Positions 51,263 through 60,294 of a stretch of DNA of 64,000 nucleotides are shown here, one piece after another. The stretch lies in contig JAFRZA010000033.1 in NCBI GenBank assembly GCA_017442805.1, forward strand, positions 62,001-126,000. Direction: 5' to 3'. This DNA is from Erysipelotrichaceae bacterium (lineage in GTDB: Bacteria > Bacillota_I > Bacilli_A > Erysipelotrichales > Erysipelotrichaceae). Below the pieces are notes generated by a model. The model was not told the origin of the DNA. It worked only from the letters and a program-made list of their open reading frames with translations, and ran no database searches. The position numbers were made by a program, and so were the translations under genes. Position 1 is the stretch's first letter, and each line of letters begins with the position of its first letter.

Positions 51263-52408
51263 TCATTCGCCGATCTCAAAGAGATCCCGGGGGAACTTGG
51301 AGAGCGAGACGGCACCGTCTTCGGTAACCAGGACCATGTCTTCGATGCGCATGTACATGATGCCGTAGAAGATCATCTTCGGTTCGCTGCAGAAGATCAT
51401 GCCCGGCTTGAGGACGTAGTCAACGCCGTTGTTGACCAACGGGTGCTCATGGCAGTCGATGCCGATCTGATGGCCCAGGCCGCCGCTGTCGCGGAAGCGC
51501 AGGTAATCCTGATAGCCGAATTCACTGACGCCTTCCAGGACGTAGCCGTACAGCTGGTTGATGTTGGTCTCATAAGGCCTGATCCTGGAAATCATGTTGA
51601 GCTGGCCGTTATGCAGAGCCCGGTAGCCTTCCCTGACGATCTCAGGGGCCTTGCCGTAGTAGAGTGATCTTCCCCAGTCGGAACAGTAGCCCTTGTGCAT
51701 GAAGCCGATGTCAAAGGCGATGCCGGTTCCCTTGGTCAGGGTCTGTTCACGGTCGTAGTCGAAGGGGATCTCCACCGGCATCTGGTTCTTCCTCTTGAAG
51801 CCGATCGTCGGCGGGAAGGAGAAGTCATCGATGCCGTGGGCAAAGCCGTACTGCATCAGACAGTCCTCGGCCTCGCGCATCGTCATGCCTTCGCGGAAAT
51901 TTCTGACCACGTGCATGACCGCTTCGTCGGTGAATTCCGCCAGCCAGGTCATGTGTTTGATTTCCTCAGCGTCCTTGATGCAGCGGATGTCGTTCCAGAT
52001 GTCCTCGGCCAGCTGCGTTTCAATGGCCGGATCAACGGCCTTCAGGGTTTCGACCAGCCACTTGTTCTGGTCAGAACCGACGCCGACCTTCCGCCCCTTG
52101 ACGATGGGCGCCAGGGTGTCTTCCATCTGATCCATGTAGGAAAGCACGACGCGGCAGCCGGGGAAGCAGTCCCGGTTTTTAGGGATGGTGACGATCGTCA
52201 GCTCGCCGTCCCTGTCCAGATAAGCCAGGGATTCGGGAATCTCATAGGCGGTGCAGTAGTCCGGCATGTTCTTCATGCAGGAACGCTGCCAGAACAGGCT
52301 GGTCGTTTCGGCGATATACTGCAGGTTGGCTCCGGTGCCGAACAGCACCGCGTCCAGGCCGCGGTCAATGAGCGCCTGGGTACACTTCTTTCTTCTTTCA
52401 CTGATCAT
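51263..52408 (-). CDS. M24 family aminopeptidase P / Xaa-Pro peptidase
   Basis: 381 aa. An N-terminal creatinase-like domain (about 1-145) is followed by the pita-bread domain with all five metal ligands: Asp in AFDIGF and CSDWG, His in GHQIG, Glu in CSEPK and RIEDM. It removes N-terminal residues before Pro or cleaves Xaa-Pro dipeptides. Ribosome site AAGGAG. A near relative of the gene at 62865. It is divergent from the opp operon. Confidence 0.93.
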   Translation of the reverse strand: MISERRKKCTQALIDRGLDAVLFGTGANLQYIAETTSLFWQRSCMKNMPDYCTAYEIPESLAYLDRDGELTIVTIPKNRDCFPGCRVVLSYMDQMEDTLAPIVKGRKVGVGSDQNKWLVETLKAVDPAIETQLAEDIWNDIRCIKDAEEIKHMTWLAEFTDEAVMHVVRNFREGMTMREAEDCLMQYGFAHGIDDFSFPPTIGFKRKNQMPVEIPFDYDREQTLTKGTGIAFDIGFMHKGYCSDWGRSLYYGKAPEIVREGYRALHNGQLNMISRIRPYETNINQLYGYVLEGVSEFGYQDYLRFRDSGGLGHQIGIDCHEHPLVNNGVDYVLKPGMIFCSEPKMIFYGIMYMRIEDMVLVTEDGAVSLSKFPRDLFEIGE

Positions 52409-52509
52409 ATGAAACGGCTCCTTTTACTATTAAGATAACACAAAAACGGCGCGATAATGAAAAATATTTTCATTTTGTGAAAAAATCAGCATAACTGAAT
52501 GAAAATGTC

Positions 52510-52538
52510 TTGAAAATGTTGTGAAAACACTTTATAAT
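52510..52538 (+). promoter_or_regulatory. Promoter of the opp operon
   Basis: -35 TTGAAA (52510-52515), 17-nt spacer, -10 TATAAT (52533-52538). About 27 nt of leader precede oppB. Confidence 0.8.
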
Positions 52539-52571
52539 TCTGTCTATTAAGAGAGAAAAGGGGAAAAACCG

Positions 52572-53495
52572 ATGTTAAAGTATATCGCCAAAAGACTCAT
52601 CCTGGGATTATTCACGATGTTCGTATTGATTACCATCGTCTTTTTCGGCATGAAGGCCATGCCGGGCAGCCCTTTTTCCCGCGATAACAAGGCCATTGCC
52701 GCGGAAACCCTGCGGGCACTGAATGAGAAGTACGGGCTGGATAAGCCGGTAACCGAGCAGTACGTGATCTACATGAAGAACGTCCTGCGCGGTGATTTCG
52801 GCATTTCCATTTCCAAGAAGGGCCAGCAGGTGTCGGAAATCATCGCCCTGCGTCTGCCGGTGACTGCCAAGCTGGGCGTCATCGCCTTCGTCTTCTCGGT
52901 CACGGTGGGCATCACCCTGGGCGTGCTGTCGGCGCTGACGCGAAAACGATGGATAAATTCGATCATCACGGTATTTACGACCATCGGCGTATCGGTGCCG
53001 GGTTTTCTGCTTTCGCTTTTGATGATGGTCTTACTGGCCGTCAAGCTGCGGCTATTGCCGATAATCGGCCTTAACACCCCGGCCAGCTACATCATGCCGG
53101 TGCTGGCGCTGTCCTTCAGCCCGGTCTCCTCGATCACCCGTCTTACCAGATCATCCCTGCGGGACGTCATGTCCAGCGATTACATAACCCTCGCCCGTTC
53201 CAAGGGCACCAAGGAGTTCCTGGTCGTGCTCAAGCACGGACTCAAGAACGCCCTGTTACCGGTCGTTACCTACGCCGGTCCGCTGTTTGCCGGCATGATC
53301 ACCGGTTCTCTGACCACGGAGACCCTGTTTTCCATCCCCGGCATCGGCCGGGAGTTCACCAACTCCATTTCCAACCGTGACTATACCCTGTGCATGGGTC
53401 TGACCATCCTGCTGGGCGCGCTGGTCATCGTCATGACGCTGGTCTCCGACCTGGTGGCCGCGATCATCGACCCGCGCATCAAGGTGGACAAGTAG
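52572..53495 (+). CDS. oppB: Oligopeptide ABC transporter permease (OppB-type)
   Basis: 307 aa, six membrane helices in DppB/OppB order. First helix near residues 9-29, an extracytoplasmic segment with YGLDKPVTEQYVIYMKNVLRGDFG typical of the family (about 55-80), and the EAA loop near 213-232 (ARSKGTKEFLVVLKHGLKN). First gene of the OppBCDFA operon. Ribosome site AAAAGGGGA. Confidence 0.95.
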   Translation: MLKYIAKRLILGLFTMFVLITIVFFGMKAMPGSPFSRDNKAIAAETLRALNEKYGLDKPVTEQYVIYMKNVLRGDFGISISKKGQQVSEIIALRLPVTAKLGVIAFVFSVTVGITLGVLSALTRKRWINSIITVFTTIGVSVPGFLLSLLMMVLLAVKLRLLPIIGLNTPASYIMPVLALSFSPVSSITRLTRSSLRDVMSSDYITLARSKGTKEFLVVLKHGLKNALLPVVTYAGPLFAGMITGSLTTETLFSIPGIGREFTNSISNRDYTLCMGLTILLGALVIVMTLVSDLVAAIIDPRIKVDK

Positions 53496-53508
53496 GAAGG
53501 AGAAGGAC

Positions 53509-54432
53509 ATGTCAGAGAACGTGAAAATCAAAGACGAAATGTTTGAACTTCTTCCCGAAGAGGAGAAGAACTCCGAATTCATCGCCATGGATGTCAAGAC
53601 CTTCCTGCAGGACGCCTGGGACAGATACCGCCGGAACCGCCTGGCCATGATCGGTCTGGCCTTTCTGATCATCATGATCGTCATGTCGATCGTGGTCCCC
53701 ATGGTCTCCAAGTACGGTTTTGAAACCCAGAACATCGAGATCCGCAACGCCATGCCTTCCCTGGAACATCCGTTCGGAACGGATAAGCTGGGACGCGACA
53801 TCTTCGTAAGAGTCATGTACGGCGGCCGCATCTCGCTGGCGATCGCCTTCTCCAGCGCCTTCATCTGCCTGATCATCGGCATCCTCTATGGCGGCATCTC
53901 CGGCTATGTCGGCGGCAGGGTCGACATGGTAATGATGCGCTTTGTCGACATCCTCGACAGCGTGCCGACGCTGCTTTACGTCATCCTGATCCTGATGATC
54001 TTCGGAAACACGATCCCGGCGATGCTGCTGGCGATCTGCTTCACCTCATGGATCGGCATGGCCAGACAGGTCCGTCAGCAGGTCAGATCCATCAAGGAAA
54101 TGGAATACGCCCTGGCGGCTACCGTCATCGGCGCCAGCCATTCCCGCATTCTTCTCAAGCACCTCGTTGTCAACGCGATCGGACCGATCATCGTCAACCT
54201 GACGACCATGGTTCCGAGCGCGATCTTCACGGAGAGTTTCCTCAGTTTCGTCGGCATCGGTCTGGATCCCTCGATTCCCTCCTGGGGAAAGCTGGCAAAC
54301 GACTGCCGCGACCTCTTCTTCACCTTCCCGATCCAGATCACCTGGGTCATCGCCGCGATTTCGCTGACCTGTCTGTCGCTGAACTTCATCGGTGACGGCA
54401 TCGGCGAAGCGTTCCAGACCAAGAAAAGATAG
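53509..54432 (+). CDS. oppC: Oligopeptide ABC transporter permease (OppC-type)
   Basis: 307 aa. An acidic N-terminus (about 40 residues), then six helices, HPFGTDKLGRDIFVRVMYGGR near residue 85 (OppC signature, given in order), and an EAA-type loop AATVIGASHSRILLKHLVVN near 204. Forms the channel with OppB. Starts 13 nt after oppB with GGAAGGAGA. Confidence 0.95.
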   Translation: MSENVKIKDEMFELLPEEEKNSEFIAMDVKTFLQDAWDRYRRNRLAMIGLAFLIIMIVMSIVVPMVSKYGFETQNIEIRNAMPSLEHPFGTDKLGRDIFVRVMYGGRISLAIAFSSAFICLIIGILYGGISGYVGGRVDMVMMRFVDILDSVPTLLYVILILMIFGNTIPAMLLAICFTSWIGMARQVRQQVRSIKEMEYALAATVIGASHSRILLKHLVVNAIGPIIVNLTTMVPSAIFTESFLSFVGIGLDPSIPSWGKLANDCRDLFFTFPIQITWVIAAISLTCLSLNFIGDGIGEAFQTKKR

Positions 54433-54444
54433 GAGGATGAGAGA

Positions 54445-55452
54445 ATGCCGTTACTTAAAGCTGAACATCTGACAACATCTTTCATTACTCCCCAGGGAAA
54501 GGTCCAGGCTGTCCGCGACGTCTCCTTCGAACTCAACGAAGGCGAAGTGCTGGGCATCGTCGGTGAATCCGGTTCCGGCAAGTCCCAGATGATGTATACC
54601 ATCATGGGTCTGCTAGCGGATAACGGCGTCATCGAGTCCGGCAAGATAACCTTCGACGGTGAAGACATCTCCCTGCTTGACTTCCCCGACCGCAAGAGCT
54701 ACGACCGGAAAATGCTGGAGATCAGAGGAAACAAGATCGCCATGATCTTCCAGGATCCGATGACCTTCCTGAACCCGGTCCTCAAGATCGAAACGCAGCT
54801 GATCGAACCGCTGATGAACCATACGGACATGACCAGAGAACAGGCCCGGGAAAGAGCCCTGGAACTGATGAGACTGGTCGGCATCCCTTCTCCGGAAAAG
54901 CGCATCAAGCAGTACCCGTTTGAATTCTCCGGAGGCATGAGGCAGCGCATCATCATCGCCATCGCCCTCACCTGCAACCCCAAGCTGATCATCGCCGATG
55001 AACCGACGACGGCGCTTGACGTTACCATTCAGGCGCAGGTGCTGGAACTGATCGACAAGCTCAGAAAGGAAACCAACACCGCGGTCATCATGATCACCCA
55101 TGACCTGGGCGTCGTCGCCAAGCTGTGCGACCGGGTGGCGATCATGTACGGCGGCAAGATGGTCGAGGTCGGAACCGACCGGGAGATCTTCTACCAGCCC
55201 GCCCATCCCTATACCAAGGGCCTGCTCAGCTGCATAGCCAAGAGCGGAGCCGATGAGAAGGAAGAGGAACTGAAGCCGATTCCCGGCTCGCCTCCCGATC
55301 TGCTGAACCCGCCGAAGGGCTGTCCGTTTGTGGACCGCTGCTCCAAAGCGATGCGCGTCTGCAAGGATGTGATGCCCGAGGTAACTTCCTATACCGAAAC
55401 CCACCGGGCCAGATGCTGGCTGAACGATCCGCGGGCGAAAGGAGATGAATGA
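54445..55452 (+). CDS. oppD: Oligopeptide ABC transporter ATP-binding protein (OppD-type)
   Basis: 335 aa. Walker A GESGSGKSQ near residue 39, signature FSGGMRQR near 157, Walker B LIIADEPTTALD, H-loop ITHD. The C-terminal oligo_HPY segment (PYTKGLLSCI, GCPFVDRCSKAM) has Cys residues that bind an Fe-S cluster in some relatives. Pairs with OppF. Confidence 0.95.
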   Translation: MPLLKAEHLTTSFITPQGKVQAVRDVSFELNEGEVLGIVGESGSGKSQMMYTIMGLLADNGVIESGKITFDGEDISLLDFPDRKSYDRKMLEIRGNKIAMIFQDPMTFLNPVLKIETQLIEPLMNHTDMTREQARERALELMRLVGIPSPEKRIKQYPFEFSGGMRQRIIIAIALTCNPKLIIADEPTTALDVTIQAQVLELIDKLRKETNTAVIMITHDLGVVAKLCDRVAIMYGGKMVEVGTDREIFYQPAHPYTKGLLSCIAKSGADEKEEELKPIPGSPPDLLNPPKGCPFVDRCSKAMRVCKDVMPEVTSYTETHRARCWLNDPRAKGDE

Positions 55453-55453
55453 C

Positions 55454-56431
55454 ATGGAAAACAAAACCATTCTGAAAGTCTCCCATCTGAAAACCTATTT
55501 CGACGTAACCAAGGGAATCCTTACCCGCAGGCAGATCGTCAAGGCGGTCGATGACGTCAGCTTCGAAGTCAGGGAAGGCGAGACGCTCGGCATCGTCGGC
55601 GAATCCGGCTGCGGTAAGTCCACGCTGGGCCGGACGATCGTCAAGCTCTACGAACCGGAAGCCGGGACGATCGAATTTGAGGGAAAGGACATCTCAAAGC
55701 TGAAAGGCAATGAGCTGAAGGCCTTCCGCAAGAACGTCCAGATGATCTTCCAGGACCCCTACGCCTCACTGAACCCGCGCATGACGGTCGGCGAGATCAT
55801 CATGGAGCCGATGATCATTCACGGCATCTATAAGACGGCTGCCGAAAGAGAAGCCCGGACGGTGGAACTGCTGGAGATCGTCGGTCTGAAACCGGACCAC
55901 ATCCGCAGATACCCCAGCGAGTTCTCCGGAGGCCAGCGGCAGAGGATCGGCATAGCCAGAGCCCTGGCTGTCAACCCGCGCTTCATCGTCTGCGATGAGC
56001 CGATCTCCGCGCTGGACGTCTCGATACAGGCGCAGGTCATCAACCTGCTGGAAAAGATCCAGAAGGAAATGAACCTGTCCTACCTGTTTATTGCCCACGA
56101 TCTGTCGATGGTCAGACACATCTCTGACCGCATCGGCGTCATGTATCTGGGCCACATGATGGAAATAGGACCGGCAAACGACGTCTTCTACCGTCCGCTG
56201 CACCCCTATACCATAGCATTATTGTCAGCGATTCCGATTTCGGATCCAGATACCGCAAAGGCGAAGAACCGCATTATTCTCGAAGGCGAGATCCCGTCAC
56301 CGATCAATCCTCCGGGAGGATGCCCCTTTGCCTCACGTTGCTCCAAGGCAACGGAAAGGTGTTTCCAACAGACACCTGAACCGATCCAGGTCGGAGATCG
56401 ACTGGTCACTTGTTTCTTATACGAGAAATAA
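55454..56431 (+). CDS. oppF: Oligopeptide ABC transporter ATP-binding protein (OppF-type)
   Basis: 325 aa. Walker [10 protein letters not shown] near residue 51, signature FSGGQRQR near 158, Walker [13 protein letters not shown], and the C-terminal [12 protein letters not shown] segment. The ATG at 55454 is favoured over 55445 because the GGAG site then has a 9-nt spacing. Second ATPase of the transporter. Confidence 0.95.
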   Translation: MENKTILKVSHLKTYFDVTKGILTRRQIVKAVDDVSFEVREGETLGIVGESGCGKSTLGRTIVKLYEPEAGTIEFEGKDISKLKGNELKAFRKNVQMIFQDPYASLNPRMTVGEIIMEPMIIHGIYKTAAEREARTVELLEIVGLKPDHIRRYPSEFSGGQRQRIGIARALAVNPRFIVCDEPISALDVSIQAQVINLLEKIQKEMNLSYLFIAHDLSMVRHISDRIGVMYLGHMMEIGPANDVFYRPLHPYTIALLSAIPISDPDTAKAKNRIILEGEIPSPINPPGGCPFASRCSKATERCFQQTPEPIQVGDRLVTCFLYEK

Positions 56432-56448
56432 AAGAAAGGAAGGAATCA

Positions 56449-58071
56449 ATGAACATGAAAAAGCTATTCACATTATTGCTTGCAGTACTTATGATGGTTT
56501 CGTTAACTGCATGCGGCGGAAATTCCGGCGGAGAGACCCCCGGGAAGACCGGCAAGGTATTCAAGTATGCCGTAGGTGACTCACCGAACTATCTGGACCC
56601 GGCAATTGCGTCTGACTCCATCGGTTCATACGTCATCAACCAGTTCTATTACCCGCTGTATTACTTCTCACCTGACGGAATCTTACCGGCAGCTGCTGCC
56701 GATACCAAAGTCAGCAAAGACGGACTTGTCTACACGATCACGATCGTCGACAACAAGTGGTCCGACGGCAAAGCGGTGACGGCCGAGGACTTCGTCTACG
56801 GCGTTAAGCACGCTCTGTCTCTGGGCGATGCCGAAGTTGCCTACCTGGCCTGGATCACCGACTACATCGTCAATGCCAAGAACTATGTTGGAGCTAACAC
56901 CGATACCATGACCGATATCGGCGTCAAGGCACTTGATGACAAGACTGTCGAATACACCCTGGTCAAGCCCTGCAGCTTCTTTACCTCACTGCTCTGGGGC
57001 GGCGTCTACTATCCGCTGAGAGCGGACTTCGCACCTTCAGGAGACTACACCTGGGCCAACACCGTCGGTTATCCGACCTGCGGCGCCTTCACCCCGACTT
57101 TCATCGATACTGCCGCAAAGATCGAATCAGTCAAGAATGACAACTGGTTTGACGCTGCCAAGGTCAAGGTTGACGGCCTCGAATGCAAGGTCATCACCGA
57201 CATGGAATCCCAGCTGATGGCTTATCAGACTGAAGAAATCGACTTCGCGACTTCACTGTCCGCCGGCACCGTTTCCAAGCTGTATGACTCATCTGAGCTG
57301 TTTGCCTCAGGCAACGTCAACTACTACATGGAACTGAACATGAGACCGGAGACCGCCACCAACAAGGCACTGCTTGACGTCAACGTCAGAAAGGCCATCC
57401 TGTACGGAATCAACAGACAGGCGATCGTCGACGCCATTGACGCCGGCACGATCTACTATCCGCTGTACGGCTTCGTTCCGCATGGCATCGTTGACCCCGT
57501 CGACGGCGACTTCCGTACCACCGGCGGCGACCTGTGCAAGTATGATCCGGATTTAGCCAAGGAATACCTGGCAAAGGCCGGCTACAGCACCGAAAAGCCG
57601 CTTGAACTGGAGTACTACTACAACCAGAACACCACGCATGACACCGTAGCAGCAGTCCTGAAGGATCAGCTGGCCGCCATCGGCATCAACCTGACCCTGA
57701 AGACCGGCGACGTCCGTACCTTCTTCGATGACCGTGACAATCAGGCTCATTTCGAAGCAGCCAGAGGCGCCATGTCCGCTGACTACAACGACGCGCTGAC
57801 CTACCTGGATATGGCAACCTTCACCTATCAGACCAAGGCTTCCTGGGGCGATACCGTCTATGATGCCCTGATGCTTGAGATCGCCTCAATGTCCGGTCAG
57901 GAAAGAATTGCCAAGCTGCATGAAGCTGAGAAGTACCTGGTTGAAGAACAGGCCATGGTCGTTCCGCTGTTCGGATACGGCTCAGCCTGCCTGCGTCACA
58001 CTTACGTAAGCGGTGACTTCGACAACGGCCAGGGTAACTCCATCTTCTGGTATGTCAGCATCAACAAATAA
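56449..58071 (+). CDS. oppA: Oligopeptide-binding lipoprotein (OppA-type)
   Basis: 540 aa. The signal peptide ends LTAC with lipidated Cys near residue 22. The mature protein has the SBP_bac_5 fold: DPAIASDSIGSYVINQFYYPL near 48, WSDGKAVTAEDFVYG near 104, and VNVRKAILYGINRQAI near 311. It captures peptides outside the cell for OppBCDF. It comes last in the operon. The ATG at 56449 follows AAGGAAGG. Confidence 0.95.
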   Translation: MNMKKLFTLLLAVLMMVSLTACGGNSGGETPGKTGKVFKYAVGDSPNYLDPAIASDSIGSYVINQFYYPLYYFSPDGILPAAAADTKVSKDGLVYTITIVDNKWSDGKAVTAEDFVYGVKHALSLGDAEVAYLAWITDYIVNAKNYVGANTDTMTDIGVKALDDKTVEYTLVKPCSFFTSLLWGGVYYPLRADFAPSGDYTWANTVGYPTCGAFTPTFIDTAAKIESVKNDNWFDAAKVKVDGLECKVITDMESQLMAYQTEEIDFATSLSAGTVSKLYDSSELFASGNVNYYMELNMRPETATNKALLDVNVRKAILYGINRQAIVDAIDAGTIYYPLYGFVPHGIVDPVDGDFRTTGGDLCKYDPDLAKEYLAKAGYSTEKPLELEYYYNQNTTHDTVAAVLKDQLAAIGINLTLKTGDVRTFFDDRDNQAHFEAARGAMSADYNDALTYLDMATFTYQTKASWGDTVYDALMLEIASMSGQERIAKLHEAEKYLVEEQAMVVPLFGYGSACLRHTYVSGDFDNGQGNSIFWYVSINK

Positions 58072-58102
58072 TTAATCCAGACATCACTAAAAGAAAGATC
58101 GG

Positions 58103-58173
58103 ATGATTGCCTGTCACCCGGAAGCTAAAAAGCCGGGTGAAAGTCAGCACTGATTATCAGTGAATCATGACAG
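58103..58173 (+). ncRNA. Structured RNA segment in the oppA 3' region
   Basis: In order: hairpin TCACCCGG/CCGGGTGA (58114-58121 with 58133-58140), hairpin CACTGA-TTA-TCAGTG (58148-58162), and a long-range CTGTCA/TGACAG (58111-58116 with 58168-58173) that competes with the first stem. A 16-codon ORF from ATG 58103 overlaps it but has no good ribosome site. It lies just before the opp terminator. No family recognised. Confidence 0.4.
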
Positions 58174-58203
58174 ACAAGGGATCCTTCGGGGTCCCTTGTC
58201 TTT
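58173..58203 (+). terminator. Terminator of opp operon
   Basis: 12-bp stem (GACAAGGGATCC/GGGTCCCTTGTC, one G-U) capped by a UUCG tetraloop, then TTTA. Very stable. Confidence 0.93.
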
Positions 58204-58264
58204 ATCGCACAAAAGGAAATCTAAGGTGACGAAAGAAAAATAACATCGGAAAGGGGAAATAAGC

Positions 58265-59695
58265 ATGGAGTTTGATTTAGGCAAGAGACACTGTTACTGG
58301 TTCAATGAACTGTGCCGCATTCCGCACGGCTCGCGCAATGAAAAGCAGCTCAGCGATTTCATTGTCCGCTTTGCGGAAGAGCACGGCCTGCCCTGGAAAC
58401 AGGATGAGGTTTACAACGTCATCATTGAAAAAGAAGCTTCTGAGGGATATGAAGACAGCGAACCGCTGATCCTGCAGGCGCACATGGACATGGTCTGCGA
58501 AGCCAACGGCGACTGTCCGCATGACTTTCTGAAGGACGGCCTGCAGCTCTATGTGGAAGACGGTCTTCTCAAGGCCAGAGGCACGACGCTGGGAGCCGAC
58601 GACGGTACCGGCGTGGCCTACATGCTGGCGATACTGGAAGACGACACCCTTTGCCATCCCAGGCTTTCCTGCATCTTCACCACCATGGAGGAGATCGGAC
58701 TGCTGGGAGCTTCGGCGCTTAAGCCCGAAGACATCAAGAGCCACCGCATGGTCTCCCTGGACGGCGGCGGGGAATGCCATACCCTGCTTTCCTCAGCCGG
58801 CGGCGGTACCGCGATCGTTTCCCGCAAGCTCAGCCACGAGTCTAATGATGACCCCTGTCTGCAGCTTCAGGTAAGGGGACTGCTGGGAGGACACTCCGGT
58901 GGCGACATCCATCTGGAGAAGGGCAACGCCAACAAGATCGTCGCCCGGATGATCAGGGAAGCGGAAATGGCCGGATTTGACATCAGGCTGGTCTGCTTCA
59001 ACGGCGGCATGAAGGACAACGCGATACCCAGAGAAGCCGCCGCGGTAGTCTCATTCAGGGCCGATAAAGAGAAACTGACGGAATTCTTCCGGAAAAAGGA
59101 AAAGGAGATCTGGAAGGAACTGGAATTCTCCGATTCCGGCTTCAGCCTGGAGATATCCGAAACAGAGAGCAGCCGGAAGCTGACCGCGGAAGACTCCCGG
59201 TCCTTCATCGATCTGCTGTATCTGTTCCCCAACGGCTTTCGGAACCGCTCGATGGTCATCGAGGGACTGACGACTGCCTCGCTCAATCTCGGCGTCGTAA
59301 GAACGGCCGATGACAGCGCTGAAATCGATGCCCTGATCAGGGCAGCGCTGGATTCCCAGGCTGACGATCTGCTCAACCAGGTGGAGGTGCTCAGCACCCT
59401 GCTGGGCTGGCAGTTCAGGGTCGTAGGAAAGTATCCGGGCTGGTCATACAGCGAAGTCTCGCCGATGCGGGACATCTTCCGGAAGGTCTGCGAGAACAAC
59501 GGCAGACAGCTGGAAATCTCAGCCGCTCACGGCGGCTGCGAATGCGGAGTCTTCAAGGGCCTGGATCCGAAGATCGACATCATCAACTTCGGGCCGATAA
59601 CCCGCTACATTCACACTCCGGATGAGGAACTGGACCTGGCCTCGTTCGACCGATCATACAAACTGCTTTGTGAAATCATCAGAGAGTGCAGATAG
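58265..59695 (+). CDS. pepD: Aminoacyl-histidine dipeptidase / beta-Ala-His type (PepD, M20)
   Basis: 476 aa. M20 metal and catalytic sites: LQAHMDMVCEA near residue 75, TTLGADDGTGVAYMLA near 115, TTMEEIGLLGA near 139, GGHSGGDIHLEKGNANKI near 208, and HGGCECG near 426. It splits Xaa-His and other dipeptides in the cytoplasm. First of a run of coupled genes with gmk-like, M24, MFS and M24. Ribosome site AAAGGGGAA. Confidence 0.94.
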   Translation: MEFDLGKRHCYWFNELCRIPHGSRNEKQLSDFIVRFAEEHGLPWKQDEVYNVIIEKEASEGYEDSEPLILQAHMDMVCEANGDCPHDFLKDGLQLYVEDGLLKARGTTLGADDGTGVAYMLAILEDDTLCHPRLSCIFTTMEEIGLLGASALKPEDIKSHRMVSLDGGGECHTLLSSAGGGTAIVSRKLSHESNDDPCLQLQVRGLLGGHSGGDIHLEKGNANKIVARMIREAEMAGFDIRLVCFNGGMKDNAIPREAAAVVSFRADKEKLTEFFRKKEKEIWKELEFSDSGFSLEISETESSRKLTAEDSRSFIDLLYLFPNGFRNRSMVIEGLTTASLNLGVVRTADDSAEIDALIRAALDSQADDLLNQVEVLSTLLGWQFRVVGKYPGWSYSEVSPMRDIFRKVCENNGRQLEISAAHGGCECGVFKGLDPKIDIINFGPITRYIHTPDEELDLASFDRSYKLLCEIIRECR

Positions 59696-59709
59696 GAGGA
59701 AGCAGGAGA

Positions 59710-60294
59710 ATGAAAAAAGGAATTGTCATCATACTGAGCGGAGCCAGCTCCGTCGGCAAGGGGGAGATCAGGGACCTGCTTCTGCAGGACGAGAATCTCG
59801 GCCTCTTCTACTCCGTGTCGGAGACGACCCGTCCCAAGAAGGAAAACGAGGTCGACGGAAAGGATTATTACTTTGTCTCTCATGAGGCTTTTGCGAACTC
59901 CGTCAAGAACAGAGAACTGCTGGAATATACCGAATTCAACGGCTATTATTACGGAACGCCCAAGGCTCAGGTCGAATACCTGATCAATCTGGGCAAGAAC
60001 GTGCTGATCGAAGTCGAGGCTCAGGGTGTCGGCGGCATCAAGCTGAACATCCCCGAGAGCATCGCCTTCTACGTGATGCCGACCAGCTTTGAAGAACTGG
60101 AAAAGCACATCGTGGAACGCTACCACGATGACGAGGCCTCGATCCAGAGACGTCTGAACAAGGCGAAGATGGACATGGAGATCGCCCCGCTGTTCCGCAA
60201 CGTCGTCTATAACGACGATCCCCAGAAGGCCTATCAGCAGATCAAGGCCAAGGTGCTGAAAGAAATGGAGAAACAGGAAAATGGAAATCTCTAG
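59710..60294 (+). CDS. Guanylate kinase-like protein with altered P-loop
   Basis: 194 aa. The guanylate kinase order is clear: SGASSVGKGEI near residues 9-19, YSVSETTRPKKENEVDGKDYYFVS near 36-59, GYYYGTPKAQVEYL near 79, VLIEVEAQG near 99, and a C-terminal RRLNKAKMDME. In the P-loop the Ser/Thr after GKG is Glu, which would normally bind Mg-ATP, so activity is in doubt. Start ATG 59710 follows AGGAGGAAGCAGGAGA. It lies in a peptidase operon, an odd place for gmk. It may be a variant or a repurposed paralogue. Confidence 0.75.
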   Translation: MKKGIVIILSGASSVGKGEIRDLLLQDENLGLFYSVSETTRPKKENEVDGKDYYFVSHEAFANSVKNRELLEYTEFNGYYYGTPKAQVEYLINLGKNVLIEVEAQGVGGIKLNIPESIAFYVMPTSFEELEKHIVERYHDDEASIQRRLNKAKMDMEIAPLFRNVVYNDDPQKAYQQIKAKVLKEMEKQENGNL

